Below, one piece after another: positions 24,216-34,822 of a DNA stretch of 64,000 nucleotides. Numbering within the stretch: position 1 is the stretch's first letter; the number at the start of each line of letters is the position of its first letter. The stretch is taken from the NCBI GenBank assembly GCA_008973525.1, contig WACJ01000519.1, forward strand, positions 1,922,001-1,986,000, given 5' to 3'. Source of the DNA: Stenopsyche tienmushanensis. Its lineage: Eukaryota > Arthropoda > Insecta > Trichoptera > Stenopsychidae. The position numbers and the translations under genes are program-made. The notes under the pieces are model-generated. The model worked only from the letters and a program-made list of their open reading frames with translations, ran no database searches and was not told where the DNA came from.

Positions 24216-24789
24216 ATTCCTGCGACGTCGGTCTACTTTCCGAGAAGGAAGAAAACCACAGCATTCAAGGACTCGCCGAACGCAGATAACGCGGGTTGTT
24301 TGCATACGATAACTCCAATATGTCTTCTGCGATACATTGAACAAATAAAGGGTGGACTTTTCGAGGATATGTACACGTCTGGAGTTATGAATGAAAAAAA
24401 ACGATAGTAGCGATGGCAAAAAATGGTCGGAAATGCCGATAAAAATGCTTTGAAGCCGATGCACGAAAACGACGTTTGTTTGCTTTGCATTTTTTTTTAT
24501 TGTTATCAAATGATTATTTTACATCGACTGTAGGGCTAACGTTTGCAAAAATATGTCTTTTAACCCGTCGCGATCTTTAAAAAAAATATCCAGCAGTTCC
24601 CTAAACGTTTCAGTCGTTAATGTAAATGATCATCCAATTGTTACGCTTAGAATTTAACACAATATCATATTTAAACAAGACATTTTTTCAAACTATATAT
24701 GCTATTTTGTTTTAGTAGAAAATAGTACAATTTCAAATATGTATAGGTATATATTGTTATTATCAAACAACAGACAGAAATCGAAAGAT

Positions 24790-25075
24790 CCATCATTTCA
24801 AGCAAAATTTTGTTTGGCGATGAAGCACTGTGTGACTTTTTACGGCCACAATTGAATCATATTGATTGTGTCTGATGATATTTCCAGCATGGCATATCAC
24901 ACAACTCGAAAAAACATCTAGGCATCACATTTGGAAGTCACACTTTAGTCATACATTAAATCCTTCTGTGGACTTCCTGGCAAACAAAAGAGCGGAAACT
25001 GAAGGAAGGCTGGCAACAGAGATAGTATCAGTCCAGCAAAGGAAGATGGACCCATCGATTTAAACCGGTCATAAA
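24790..25075. repeat. Repeat family B, copy 1
   Basis: The block AAAAGAGCGGAAACTGAAGG, then GTATCAGTCCAGCAAAGGA, TCGATTTAAACCGGTC is repeated at 33,650-33,745 in the same order. No coding capacity or terminal repeats were found. It may be part of a LINE upstream of the tail at 25,100-25,440. Confidence 0.4.
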
Positions 25076-25099
25076 TTGGCGGCCTATCTAAAAAGATTA

Positions 25100-25440
25100 T
25101 GATGTTTGGATGCCCCATAGAGACGCGCTTGATACAAGCACTTGGGGTAGGTGAGCTCAAAGTCGAGAACGTAAGCCACAGCATGATGCTGAGCAAATAG
25201 AACTGGGACCTTTGGCGGGGAATACGTGGAGGAAATTATGACCGCTAGAAAAGGTCCTCATGGCAGGATTATCTGCCCTCCTGAAGCAATATGATAAACA
25301 ATAATCCAAGGAGGACAGAGAAGGGAAGTGTTTAGTCAGTAAGAATCTGACACTACCCTGGGGCACACCAAACCCAGGGTGTCTTATGTAAGATTCTCCT
25401 CCCATAGGTGGACAAAAAACAGACAGCAATGTTGTGCTGT
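25100..25440 (+). mobile_element. R1-like LINE 3-prime fragment with structured tail
   Basis: The plus strand contains, across stops, LIQALGVGELKVENVSHSMM, then NWDLWRG. This matches the C-terminal region after the CCHC of the LINE fragment at 49,990-50,480. It ends with the shared tail TTTAGTCAGTAAGAATCTGA, then CACTACCCTGGGG with its complement CCCAGGGTG. The element is dead and 5-prime truncated. Confidence 0.6.
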
Positions 25441-25599
25441 AAAGACACCCCTACACAAAAAAGCGAATTTTTCTTCATATTCGGTCAAAAACCATCAGGT
25501 ATAGGACTGAAGAAAATTTAAATAAACAAAATAAAATTGTTAATGCCAATATTGATGATTTAATTTAAAAAGTATTTAATTATAAGCAAAAATATAATA

Positions 25600-26175
25600 T
25601 ACAAAAAATAAATATATATATAGGCTGGTAAAGTGTAAGGGTAAAAAGGGTGTGTCCTGGTTGACACGATTTCAACCCTTTTAATCATCCAAAAATTTTT
25701 TTTTTAAAAAGATTCTTAATAAGTGATAATGTCGCTTATAGTCTTTACCTCAGAACAATAAAATACTTTTAATTTCATAAAATGACGGCTGTTTAAAAAA
25801 AGGCATTTTTTGGCCTCATTTTTTCAGTTTTAATTTTTTTAAAAACAGTTTACGAAACATTTTTGACATAAATCTGGTAGAAACAATAGATGGTTATATA
25901 AAGAAAGTTTGGATGAAATTTGAAGTGAATTGGTCGATTAAAACTTGAGATATCATGTCAACCGTATTGAAAAAAGTAGTTTCGATAAAAACGCGTTTAA
26001 ATATTTAATTCTGCAAGGAACGGCTTAATTGCCGCCTCACTAAAATGGCTATAACTCCGTAAATAATTGAAATTTTAAAAAAATATTTGGAGTGTATATT
26101 TTTGAAAAGTCTAAACTTGCAAAAAATGCAAAAAAACAAATTCGATTTAATAAAAATTCTAGTCTAGAATACCCC
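25600..26175 (+). repeat. Interspersed repeat family Z, copy 3
   Basis: It begins at GGCTGGTAAAGTGTAAGGGT, passes through GGTCGATTAAAACTTGAGAT and ends near TCTAGTCTAGAATACCCCC. It is in inverted orientation to the copy at 23,390-23,930, so the two arms bracket the signal-peptide exon and promoter of fibulin copy 1. From 26,176 to 26,830 nothing recognisable is seen. Confidence 0.6.
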
Positions 26176-26829
26176 CTTAAAATATTACATCACAGACACT
26201 ATGTTATATCTATTTGATTGCATTCAAGATTAAATAATGGTTTAAAATTACAACAAAAAATTGAGCACCACTTATGTTTGTTCAAGATAGAACCGTCAAG
26301 CACAGTGTTCTATCCTGACTGACGTTCATCTTCAGGAAATGTATCCGCAGCAAAGAAAGACGTTCAAGTGATTACCCCAATTTATGCCCCAAGTCCTATT
26401 TCATTGCCGGAATAAAAAAATGGATGTGGTCGATCGATGCAAGGCAGTGGTTTTGGAAAATCTATTTTTGTTCGCCATCATCAAAAACATGTTTTTCGAT
26501 CGTTCATCATTGATAAGCAATTATATTGTGACTGGCGCGAATTAACGCACGCAAGTTTGAGAAGCTTCGGGCACAATAAATATGTTCAATGCCTCCAGAA
26601 GTTACATTTTTGAAGATAAGAAAAATTGATAAGAACCCTTAAAATATTACAATTTCCAGGCGTTACATATATTTTTATGATTTTGATAAATAAGTCATTT
26701 AAAACGTGTCATGGTCAAATAAATCGATTGCGATAGATCAAAATGTGCGGCCTTCTTTGAGGGAATTTTTCATACGAGGGCGTTCCCATGGAAGCGTAAA
26801 TGACACATGAATAAGAATTTATATTCAAA

Positions 26830-27270
26830 TATAGAGTAATTCAATATGGACGCTCAAATTTTGTTAGGTTATAACGGCCATGTTATTAAAGCAACATTTA
26901 TAAAATTTATTGTAAATGATTTAGTATTATATGGCAAATTATTATGGAAGTTTATAACGTTGAACGATGTGTACAAATTATTTTATTTGCAAAATCGTTG
27001 ATAAATAATCAACCAGCGCCTGTACGTCACCGAAACGCTATGTCTGCTGAAAACGTCGCTGCTGTGCACGAGAGTGTACGGGAAAACCCAAAGTGGTCAA
27101 TTAATTTCTCGTCGTTCATATGAATTGGGTCTTTCTTTCGTTGCTTTGGTCCGGTGAATTGCACTAATTCCTGACCCCAGTGAATAAATCTGATGATGCT
27201 ACCTTTTTTAATATATTTGATTTGAGAGATTGTGTATTTAAACAATATCTAAAATCCAGTAAATATGTCT
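26830..27270. mobile_element. Tc1-like element remnant with transposase N-terminal fragment
   Basis: The left-end motif GACGCTCAAATTTTGTTAGG, TTATAACGGCCATGTTATTA is followed at about 27,035 by AACGTCGCTGCTGTGCACGA, encoding NVAAVHESV. This is the same HTH segment as at 11,180. The family motif CCTGACCCCAGTGAATAAA follows at about 27,170. It is internally deleted and frame broken. Confidence 0.55.
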
Positions 27271-27529
27271 TATTTCAAATAAAACAAGTCAACAATGAGT
27301 TTTGATATGGCGAGTTCCACTTGAACAGCTCCAATTGATGATTGTACTTGCCAATTCGTAGAACATTAGTACAATTGACACAACGATAATGCTCATTTCT
27401 TCATATAGATTTATATTATCATGAATGCATATTATGCATATCCTCCACAGAAAATACGTGGGGGTTAAATACAATAAATCAAAACAAAATTCATCAACGA
27501 GAGTATGCAGCGCCCGTAGCAAGTATCAT

Positions 27530-27770
27530 TAGTGTTTGATCGTATTAATGACCCGTCGATTCTGACACCAATGTGTTTCTCGTTCTGCTCTCGGGTCGCT
27601 ATGAAGCCGTGCGGTGGAATGAAGGTTGCCGAATGAAAATACTCTCGTCTTAGCTAATTTATTTATTGATGACGATAGACCGCGGGAAGGACATCTTCCC
27701 GCAGCCAAGGCTATCCGAGGACTCCTTTCTGCACATTACCATCGGACTGACAACGGTGCACACAGTGTGT
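27530..27770. repeat. Repeat with CGCGGGAAG/CTTCCCGCAG hairpin, inverted relative to 15,700
   Basis: The complement of this segment aligns with 15,700-15,790 through GGAGTC and the hairpin, which sits at 27,682-27,703 here. The stem carries a compensatory-looking difference at its base. It is probably part of a LINE or SINE body. No ORF is supported. Confidence 0.45.
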
Positions 27771-27953
27771 CGCTGTTAAATTGACAAATTGCGTCTAAAG
27801 AAAGATAGAAGATGACATTTCGTCCACGCTATAATACGAAGTGAGTTCCAGAAAATATCCGGCTTATATACGTAGACCAAATGAGGTAACCACCTCAGAA
27901 ATACCGAAGAAAATCCACAAAATGGTATATGGTATTGTATTGGATGACAATTT

Positions 27954-28309
27954 AAAAGACAAATTTGAGACATTGTAAAAATAAAACACCTCCATTCATG
28001 TTTATGATGCAAATATTTTAATTCAGTGATATTGCTTGAAATTATTTATTTTACAATTTTACATCAAGCTTTGAATCTCTTGTTCATACATTATGATAGC
28101 GAACAATACTTCATCCAAAAAGACATTTTTTATATTCATAAATATAATATATTTCTAATTTATTTTGTCGTATGTGTATACGCGCACACCAATGTAACAA
28201 CATACATATATACGTCTGTGTGTTTGTATATATAATATATATATTTGTGAAGGAGTCAATACTTATACAAAATCAACAGAGTAAACTATATATAGAAAGA
28301 CCAAATGAA
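27954..28309. repeat. Left direct repeat flanking the short fibulin gene
   Basis: This 356-bp sequence is nearly identical to 34,444-34,822 in the same orientation, from AAAAGACAAATTTGAGACAT to GAAAGACCAAATGAA. The main difference is an extra GT-rich stretch in the right copy. It has no ORF of note and no terminal inverted repeat. The pair brackets a 6.1-kb segment that contains the whole short fibulin gene. Confidence 0.8.
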
Positions 28310-28460
28310 TTTGAGTATAAGTAGAATATTATTAAAGAAACCTTAATTTTGCTTCTAAAACAATATTCCTCATTTAAATACACAGTCCCTCGATCGATTT
28401 TTCAAATAATGCTCAAAATTTCCTGAAGCAATACTGGAATACTGATGAATTCAATTATGT

Positions 28461-28466
28461 TTTATT
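28461..28466 (-). terminator. Polyadenylation signal of the short fibulin gene
   Basis: AATAAA on the minus strand lies 77 nt past the stop codon, in the same position and flank as in copy 1. Confidence 0.6.
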
Positions 28467-28542
28467 AATGCCTGACGAAGATCATACTCAAAGTTGATGA
28501 TATGTTCGTTAATCCGTTCCGGATTTAACAAACAATTTTCGT

Positions 28543-31500
28543 TTAAAATTCATATTGTCCAACGAAAATGAAAATCTTGGCAACTGCTGTGCCATATATT
28601 TCTCCATTGGTGCTTAAGTCCATGGAAAGCTCAAGCTGTACATCTTGAGGACCTTGCAGGGATTTTACTATGTAGACGTCAGCATAGTTGGCTGAAGGTG
28701 TTAACCTTAAAAAAATAAACATATATTATTCATCATCGTACGTTGTGGGCATTAAAAACAATTTTCGAAACCTAAAAACCGACATTAAATTCAAATCTAC
28801 AAAGCTGTTTGTTTTGTCCATAAGTAGTTTACGTTAATTATTTTTAAATAAACGTCGTCTAATTTCGATACAAGGTGGCTAAGGTTTCAGTAGACGCGGC
28901 TAAAGTTGTAGCGCGGGAACTTGAATTACATAAATAATAATGTCGCTATCTCCCGTATTAATTGTATGATCATCCAAAAGGTACACATGTATATTGTTTT
29001 ACCTGAAGAAATTTTCTTGGGCGGCTTCTATCCCTTGAGGTGCTTTTGCTTCCACCATTTTTAGTTTAAAGTTAAAAATAGTTCCTGGCATTTTTTGTCC
29101 ACGCATGGTGAACATTTTCACCTAAAATAATTTATTTTTTAAAAATCTTGGACACATTAACGAGATATACTCATTCCAATCCATAATCTGTACTGCCATG
29201 CGGTCTGTTCCGAGTGCCTTAGGACTAGCCACACAGGAGTGTCTTCCACTGCTCTTTTGATTCCCCTACGCGCAAAGATTCCAAGGACCCACCCCTTTCA
29301 CTCCGCGTCCTCCAAAGGAGGCGAGGTTCCCACAGAAAGACCAGTTTCAGACTACGTGCACCCGAAGGTGCGTTGGAGGAGGAAGGAATAGGTTACGCTA
29401 AAACACAAAGAAACTACTACGCGATGAGCCTAACCTCAGTTTGAAGTAGATGACTGACTACAGGGACTCCCCCTACCCCATGGTATCGTTAGGTATGATA
29501 ATAGATATAATAGGTTACGTATTGATAATCTAGCTACGAAGACGTGCAGCCGAAAGTCGTTCTCCCCTGTATGCACTATGAAGTTGGAGATAGTGGTGTC
29601 GCCTTTTGCAAAGAATCTTCCTGCAATTGGCGATTCCACATCTCACTTTACGCACAGGCTGCACTATTCCAGGTAGCACAGGCGCCGGAGCACAAATTTG
29701 TCTCACCGGAGAATTCTCTGTGCCGGACAGAGAAGTGCGCTATTAATCATTTCGGGAGCCTATAGGACACTCTCAGCTGCGGCGCAGCCTGTTCTGGCGG
29801 ATCTTCTACTAGCTTGCCAATTTACATTGAAAATTTTGCTTTAGATATATCCCTTCTGGATAACCCTCGTCAGCTCCCGATATAAAATAGTTTAAAAGGA
29901 AGATATTTGTTGTTGTTTAGAGGTTTGGCAGAAACGTTGGATGAATGAAGTCAATAGTAGCCATTTGTTCAAATACTTCAGTAGCGTTAAATATCGTTTG
30001 TCGTGTCGCTGGTTGGTTCCATATTATTGGACTTCCCAGTTCCTCACGGGACACGGGTGTTTCAATGCATCTCTCCTACGGCTCGGTATGGGCAGTCTCT
30101 TGGAATATATGGACATGACAGCGGGACACGTTCTAAGGTCATGTCCAGGTATGGAGGCCGATCGGGAAATTCTCCTGCGTCGGGTCAGAGGTCCCGCTTC
30201 AGGACCTGGTAGATCTAGTGGCTGGTGGGGACCAGCCACTAGATCTACCAGGTCCTGTAGGGTTGCCCCCCCCCTCCCTGGGGTTTTATGGGTGGCTTCC
30301 ATAGAGTGAAATACCTACCCAGAACCATGAGAAATGTTGTATGATTGTATTTCGAACAGACAGATACACATTTAATCATATATATATAGGGATTAAAGAA
30401 TTAACCTGTGTCAATGACGATTCAGGTATTGAAATATTAGACGGAAACGTGATAAAGTCGAATGATATTATATCAGGTCTTCTAATGCATTCTAAATCAT
30501 TATATGCGCAAGTCTTCGATAAGCGACAACGACTGAAATTAAAAATAATAAATAAATCAGCTGAAAAGATGGTGGACAAGAGCTGTCGATGATCTTCGAT
30601 CCTCACTTGCTGTTGTTTTCTCTTTGGTATCCTGGTGGACAAGCTATTACTTTGCAGCGAGCTCCACCTCTAGTATTAATGCAGACTTCACCAGGATTAC
30701 ACACCAATGCATCTGTTCCACACTCGTCAATATCTGAATATATAATTCATGAATCAATCGAATTTGAATTGAAATTGATCAACAAAAAAATCTTAACCTT
30801 TGCAACTGCGTTTATCATTGTCCAAAGTATAACCATGTGGACAAGAGCATTTGTAACTTCCATCAGTATTGATACAGGTGCCAGTACAAAGCCTTCGAGA
30901 AATATCGATGGAACATTCATCCAAATCGTGACAAGTTCTGCAAACATATAAGTTTAATAAATTAGATTTAGGACAGAATATTACTTTAAACTGAAAGAAC
31001 TTCAGAGACATGAGGTATTTTTAAACTAATTTGCTTATATCTGACACCAATGAAATTCGTTTTACATTGCATCTGGTTGAGTGTATTAAGAAAAAAAAAA
31101 TCCAATGAAGACATCTGACACAATGTAAGTACAGTGTAACGATTTCTTACCTGTTGTCAGTATGAAGTCGATAGCCAATATCACAAGCGCATCTGAACGA
31201 GCCTCGTATATTAATGCACTGCTGTTGGCAAGGACCTTTTCCTTCGTTCGACAGACATTCATCTATATCAATGCAATTATTATGAGTGTTCGGAAAGTTT
31301 ATATATCCTGGCATACAATCGCATTTGTATGACCCAATGGTGTTCACACAACGGGAATTGGGATGGCATACCTGATCGACATAAACAGCGTTAAAAAAAT
31401 AATCTTAGATAGGGTATGTGATAAATTAGGTGTACAATACTTTTCTATCGGATACAGCGCATTCATCAATGTCTTCACATACGCCTTTGCTTTTTTTATG

Positions 31501-32666
31501 ACCGACTACACATCTACAGGAATATCCTCCAGGTATATTGATGCATTGTTGATTATAACTGCATGAATGTTTTCCCTCTGAGCATTCGTCTTTATCTACA
31601 ATCGCAAATGATGTGTCAAAATGTGGATGATTTTTTTTAAGCTGTGTATTCTTAATGAACTGTGTATTCATTATTGAGTCTATATGTGTCGGTTTCTTAA
31701 CAGGAACAACCCTTACTAAAGAAAAACATGGTTTTATTGAATTTAGTATGTTATTTTCCGACCGGTGATCTAGATGCTCTGGGATCGGAGCGTGCTAAAC
31801 AAGCTTTCCTTTGCTCCGGGCAAGTCCACGGAATTAGTCCTAGAGGGGAGCATAGGCCGCAACAGACGCAGGACGACGCCGAGAATCAGAATGGAGGGTA
31901 TACGGATTCCTTTTAAGGGAGCCATCAACTATCTGAGTGTCACCATCGAGAGGGGCTGCAGGTTCGGACGCCACACCGAGGAGGTATCAAAGAAGGCTCT
32001 CAATGTTTTCGGCAGAATATCGAGTATGGCCGGAGCGGATTGCGGCCTCAGTGGGCGCAGCATGCGCACCACGTATAAAGCGCTGAACGTCAGCATCGTC
32101 ACCTACGGAGCCGGCGCGTGGGTCCACAGACTCAGTGCAGCGCCTGCCTATACTGCGGATAACGGGCGCCTACTGGACAGTGGTGACCGACAGCCTCCCG
32201 GTCCTAGCAAGCGTCCTGCCCATGGACCTACAGGTGCATATCAGCGCTGCGACCTATCGCTGGAGGAAGGGCCTCCCGCCTGACTGTCGGGGAGGAGCAC
32301 TTGAACGCGGATGAGGTCAAGGGCTTGGAGTGGAAAGACGAGCTAAACAAGTGGGTGTTAAATGCGGGCAGGCGAGATGGACCGATTCACCTAACGGGCG
32401 ACAGCTTCTCCTTTTCTTCGAGTCGGTCGAACGCTGGATAAAATCCAAATTCGCGTAATGCTCTTTGTCTCTTTTTTATCGAGCTTAAAAAAATTGTGCC
32501 TCTAGACTAGAATACCTCCTTAATCGAAAGCAAAAAGTCGATATTGTGGTGTTTAAATATACATTTTTATCTCACCCTGCGTAAGGTTATCGGCGTCTTC
32601 GTTTCGCACTCCATTGAGAAGAGTCATCAGGATGAGAAGAAGCCCCAGGCAGCGTCCCGAATCCAT
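28543..32666 (-). CDS. Short fibulin paralogue (signal peptide, five EGF modules, fibulin C-terminal domain)
   Basis: Eight exons with intact GT/AG sites: 32666-32576, 31595-31441, 31371-31151, 30937-30798, 30733-30607, 30532-30406, 29121-29003, 28705-28543. Lengths equal those of copy 1 for all internal exons, phases join throughout, and the spliced frame is 380 residues with no stop. It starts MDSGRCLGLLLILMTLLNG, then DKDECSEGKHSC, DIDECAVSDRK, DIDECLSNEGKGPC, HDLDECSIDISRRLC and DIDECGTDALVCNPGEVC. The C-terminal domain includes MFTMRGQKMPGTIFNFKLKM and ends VAKIFIFVGQYEF. Exons 2-19 of the long gene are missing, and exon 20 survives only as a remnant (31,715-31,596) without donor. Exon 1 ends in phase 1 and the next acceptor is phase 1, so direct splicing works. 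Short fibulins of vertebrates (fibulin-3, -4, -5) have the same five-EGF layout. Confidence 0.85.
29195..30335. mobile_element. Repeat X and R1-like LINE fragments inside the short fibulin intron
   Basis: It contains GGACTAGCCACACAGGAGTG, the tail fold GTTTTATGGGTGGCTTCCA / TACCTACCCAG, and at about 30,060-30,180 a plus-strand frame with a LINE C-terminal look (GHVLRSCPGMEADREILLRR). It occupies the same intron as the repeat in copy 1 (13,705-14,170) but is longer. Confidence 0.6.
30201..30256. repeat. Perfect 26-bp foldback with GGGG spacer
   Basis: AGGACCTGGTAGATCTAGTG continues GCTGGT, then GGGG, then the exact reverse complement of the 26-base arm, ending TACCAGGTCCT. There is no mismatch in either arm. 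It is embedded in LINE-derived sequence. Confidence 0.9.
31745..32445 (+). mobile_element. R1-like LINE fragment (end of reverse transcriptase and following region)
   Basis: An open plus-strand frame (31,774-32,283) includes STELVLEGSIGRNRRRTTPR, IRMEGIRIPFKGAINYLSVT, IERGCRFGRHTEEVSKKALN and MRTTYKALNVSIVTYGAGAW. This corresponds to the region after the RT catalytic box in R1/jockey-type elements (x-YLG-x-IE-x-G-x-F-x-H, then K-x-L-x-P-x-x-YGA). It is 5-prime truncated, lacks the catalytic YADD box and breaks down after 32,283. It is opposite in strand to the host gene and fills the gap where exons 2-19 of the long fibulin would be. Confidence 0.75.
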
Positions 32667-32825
32667 TTCTTGCAGGACCAATTCACACACTAGCTTCAAG
32701 AATTCACACTGACTATCGAGCACTTGCAAAAATTAATGTCTTATATAATATATCAACGGCCTTGTTATTTGTTTGTCATGAGTTATATGTAGCAGTTATC
32801 ATTACATGACGACCTTACGACCTTA
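32667..32825 (-). promoter_or_regulatory. Duplicated 5-prime flank of the short fibulin gene
   Basis: It is homologous to 24,060-24,215 up to GTCGTCATGTAATGATAACT on the minus strand, after which similarity to copy 1 ends. The duplication therefore carried upstream sequence with the signal-peptide exon, giving the short gene its own likely promoter. Confidence 0.45.
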
Positions 32826-32964
32826 ACACCGGCGATACATTAAACAAATAATGAGCGGATTTCACAAGCAGGGAAACCAATCTCAAAATGCGCTCAACTA
32901 ATATTAATATTAAGGTGCATGTGTTGCAATGCTACACGCACTTAGTAATTATATGAAAAGAAAC

Positions 32965-33245
32965 GCAGTACGTGGTTTATTGCTTAAGGCCACGTGTAGC
33001 GCGGGCCGAAGAGCTAGAATCCAAAAGCATGCGCACACTCGCTCTCTCCTCGAAGACCGACTGTCTCCATCTATCCAAGCTACAATTTTCTAGACCAGAA
33101 GGTGCCCACATGATGCATCCGCGAAACGTCTCGCATAACAAATTGCGTACATAAACAATACTTGTGCTACGCTTATGTTATTCGTGCAAGTGCAAACAAC
33201 AAGTTGACAACGTTTTATCGCAATCGGATGAACGGTATGGCAGCC
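32965..33245. repeat. Interspersed repeat family A, copy 3
   Basis: It shares GTGGTTTATTGCTTAAGGCC, ACGTGTAGCGC and CTCGAAGACCGACTG with 8,900-9,240, then diverges in its second half. It is non-coding. The next kilobase (33,246-34,443) holds a second copy of repeat B (33,650-33,790) and otherwise nothing I can assign. Confidence 0.55.
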
Positions 33246-34443
33246 CATAAAATACGAACAAACAAATATTGATTTTTATATACTAACTTTATTACTACGC
33301 AAAAAAATATTTTGATTAAAAATTCGATTAGCACAAAGAATTATAAAAATACGGCTTAATAATAAGGTTTTTTGTTATAAAATTAAACTTTGCAGTCCAT
33401 CATACAGTTTCAAAATCTTTCTAGAAGACAATTTCATTGCCAATTTGTTATGGAATTTTAAAGTAATTGATGCTGCTTTTATCACTGAAATGTTATTGAG
33501 CCACGATTCTAGAACGTTCATTCATTCATTATTGTTTAAAAAACAAGTCATTATTTTGATAATCCACCGCCCTTGTCTATAATTGGGAATGCTAAGCGTG
33601 TTTCCAGAAAGTTTGATCATTCGTATGCATGTTTGTTCGGAATTTGCTTAAATTTGGCAAAGAAAAGAGCAGAAACGGAAGTCTAGCAATAGAGATGAAA
33701 TCAGTCCAGCAAAGGATGTTAAAATCATCGACTTATACCGGTCTTAAGTTGGCAGAGGGCCCGGAAACATGGAGAGACAACCTACCGTCTAGATTGTTTG
33801 GCGATGTTTCACAGCAATAAAGTCGAGTTTTTGCCTCAATTGGCGCGAGCTACCTATGAGGGGGTGATGGTACTAGATTATAATAGGCCCCAGGTATGCA
33901 TTTATCACCCAAAATGCCCTAAAAGAGGGCGGATGTCCAACCGGTCCACTTTTCAGATCGCTGATACAACGAATGAGTGCCTCGCGTTTGGATCTGCGTC
34001 AATGAACGGATCATCGCTTTACGATCTTTTCTTTTATATAAAAGTGAATTTACTATAATTCATCTTTTCTAATATTGGATCCCAAAATATTAATAGTATA
34101 ACAAATTTAAATTTTGTTAATAATTTTGGCAACATTTGAGAATTTGTTACAGAGCCTACTGTAACTAATCTTTGGGCATCGCACTTTTCATTAATAAATC
34201 CTATTAAAAGACAATTAATGTCGTAAAGCTTTAACCATGTTAGCAGATAATTGGAATTGTTTAAATGTCCATGGAATTGTTTAAATGTACATTCCTTGCT
34301 TATACTCTTTGGACCCAGAATTGACCTCTTATATTTATAATATTAAAATATGTATTCTCTGAATAATACAGTAGCTTTTAACGTCGAATTCTTCCTCCGC
34401 AACTTTTGGCGATCCCGTCGAAGTTCTCCATCCGTCGAGGGCT

Positions 34444-34822
34444 AAAAGACAAATTTGAGACATTGTAAAAATGAAACACGTCCGTTCATGTTTATGATGC
34501 AAATATTTTAATTCAGTGATATTGTTTGAAATTATTTATTTTACAATTTTACATCAAGCTTTGAATCCCTTGTTCATACATTATGATAGCGAACAATACT
34601 TCATCCAAAAAGGCATTTTTTATATTCATAAATATAATATATTTCTAATTTATTTTGTCGTATATGTGTATACGCGCACACCAACGTAACAACATACATA
34701 TATACGTCGATGGATACGTCTGTGTGTGTATGTGTGTGTTTGTATATATATATATATTTGTGAAAGAGTCAATACTTATACAAAATCAACAGAGTAGACT
34801 ATATATAGAAAGACCAAATGAA
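34444..34822. repeat. Right direct repeat flanking the short fibulin gene
   Basis: This is the partner of 27,954-28,309 in the same orientation. Differences are few single-base changes plus an insertion around TACGTCGATGGATACGTCTG followed by extra GT/TA units. Confidence 0.8.

Noticed and set aside
31774..32283. 169-codon plus-strand ORF as a host gene
   Set aside because: Its sequence follows the LINE reverse-transcriptase C-terminal pattern (R1/jockey type) and it collapses after 32,283. It is transposon-derived.
27954..34822. LTR retrotransposon interpretation of the direct repeats
   Set aside because: The repeats lack TG...CA ends, no primer-binding site or polypurine tract is visible, and the interior holds a host gene and LINE debris, not gag-pol.
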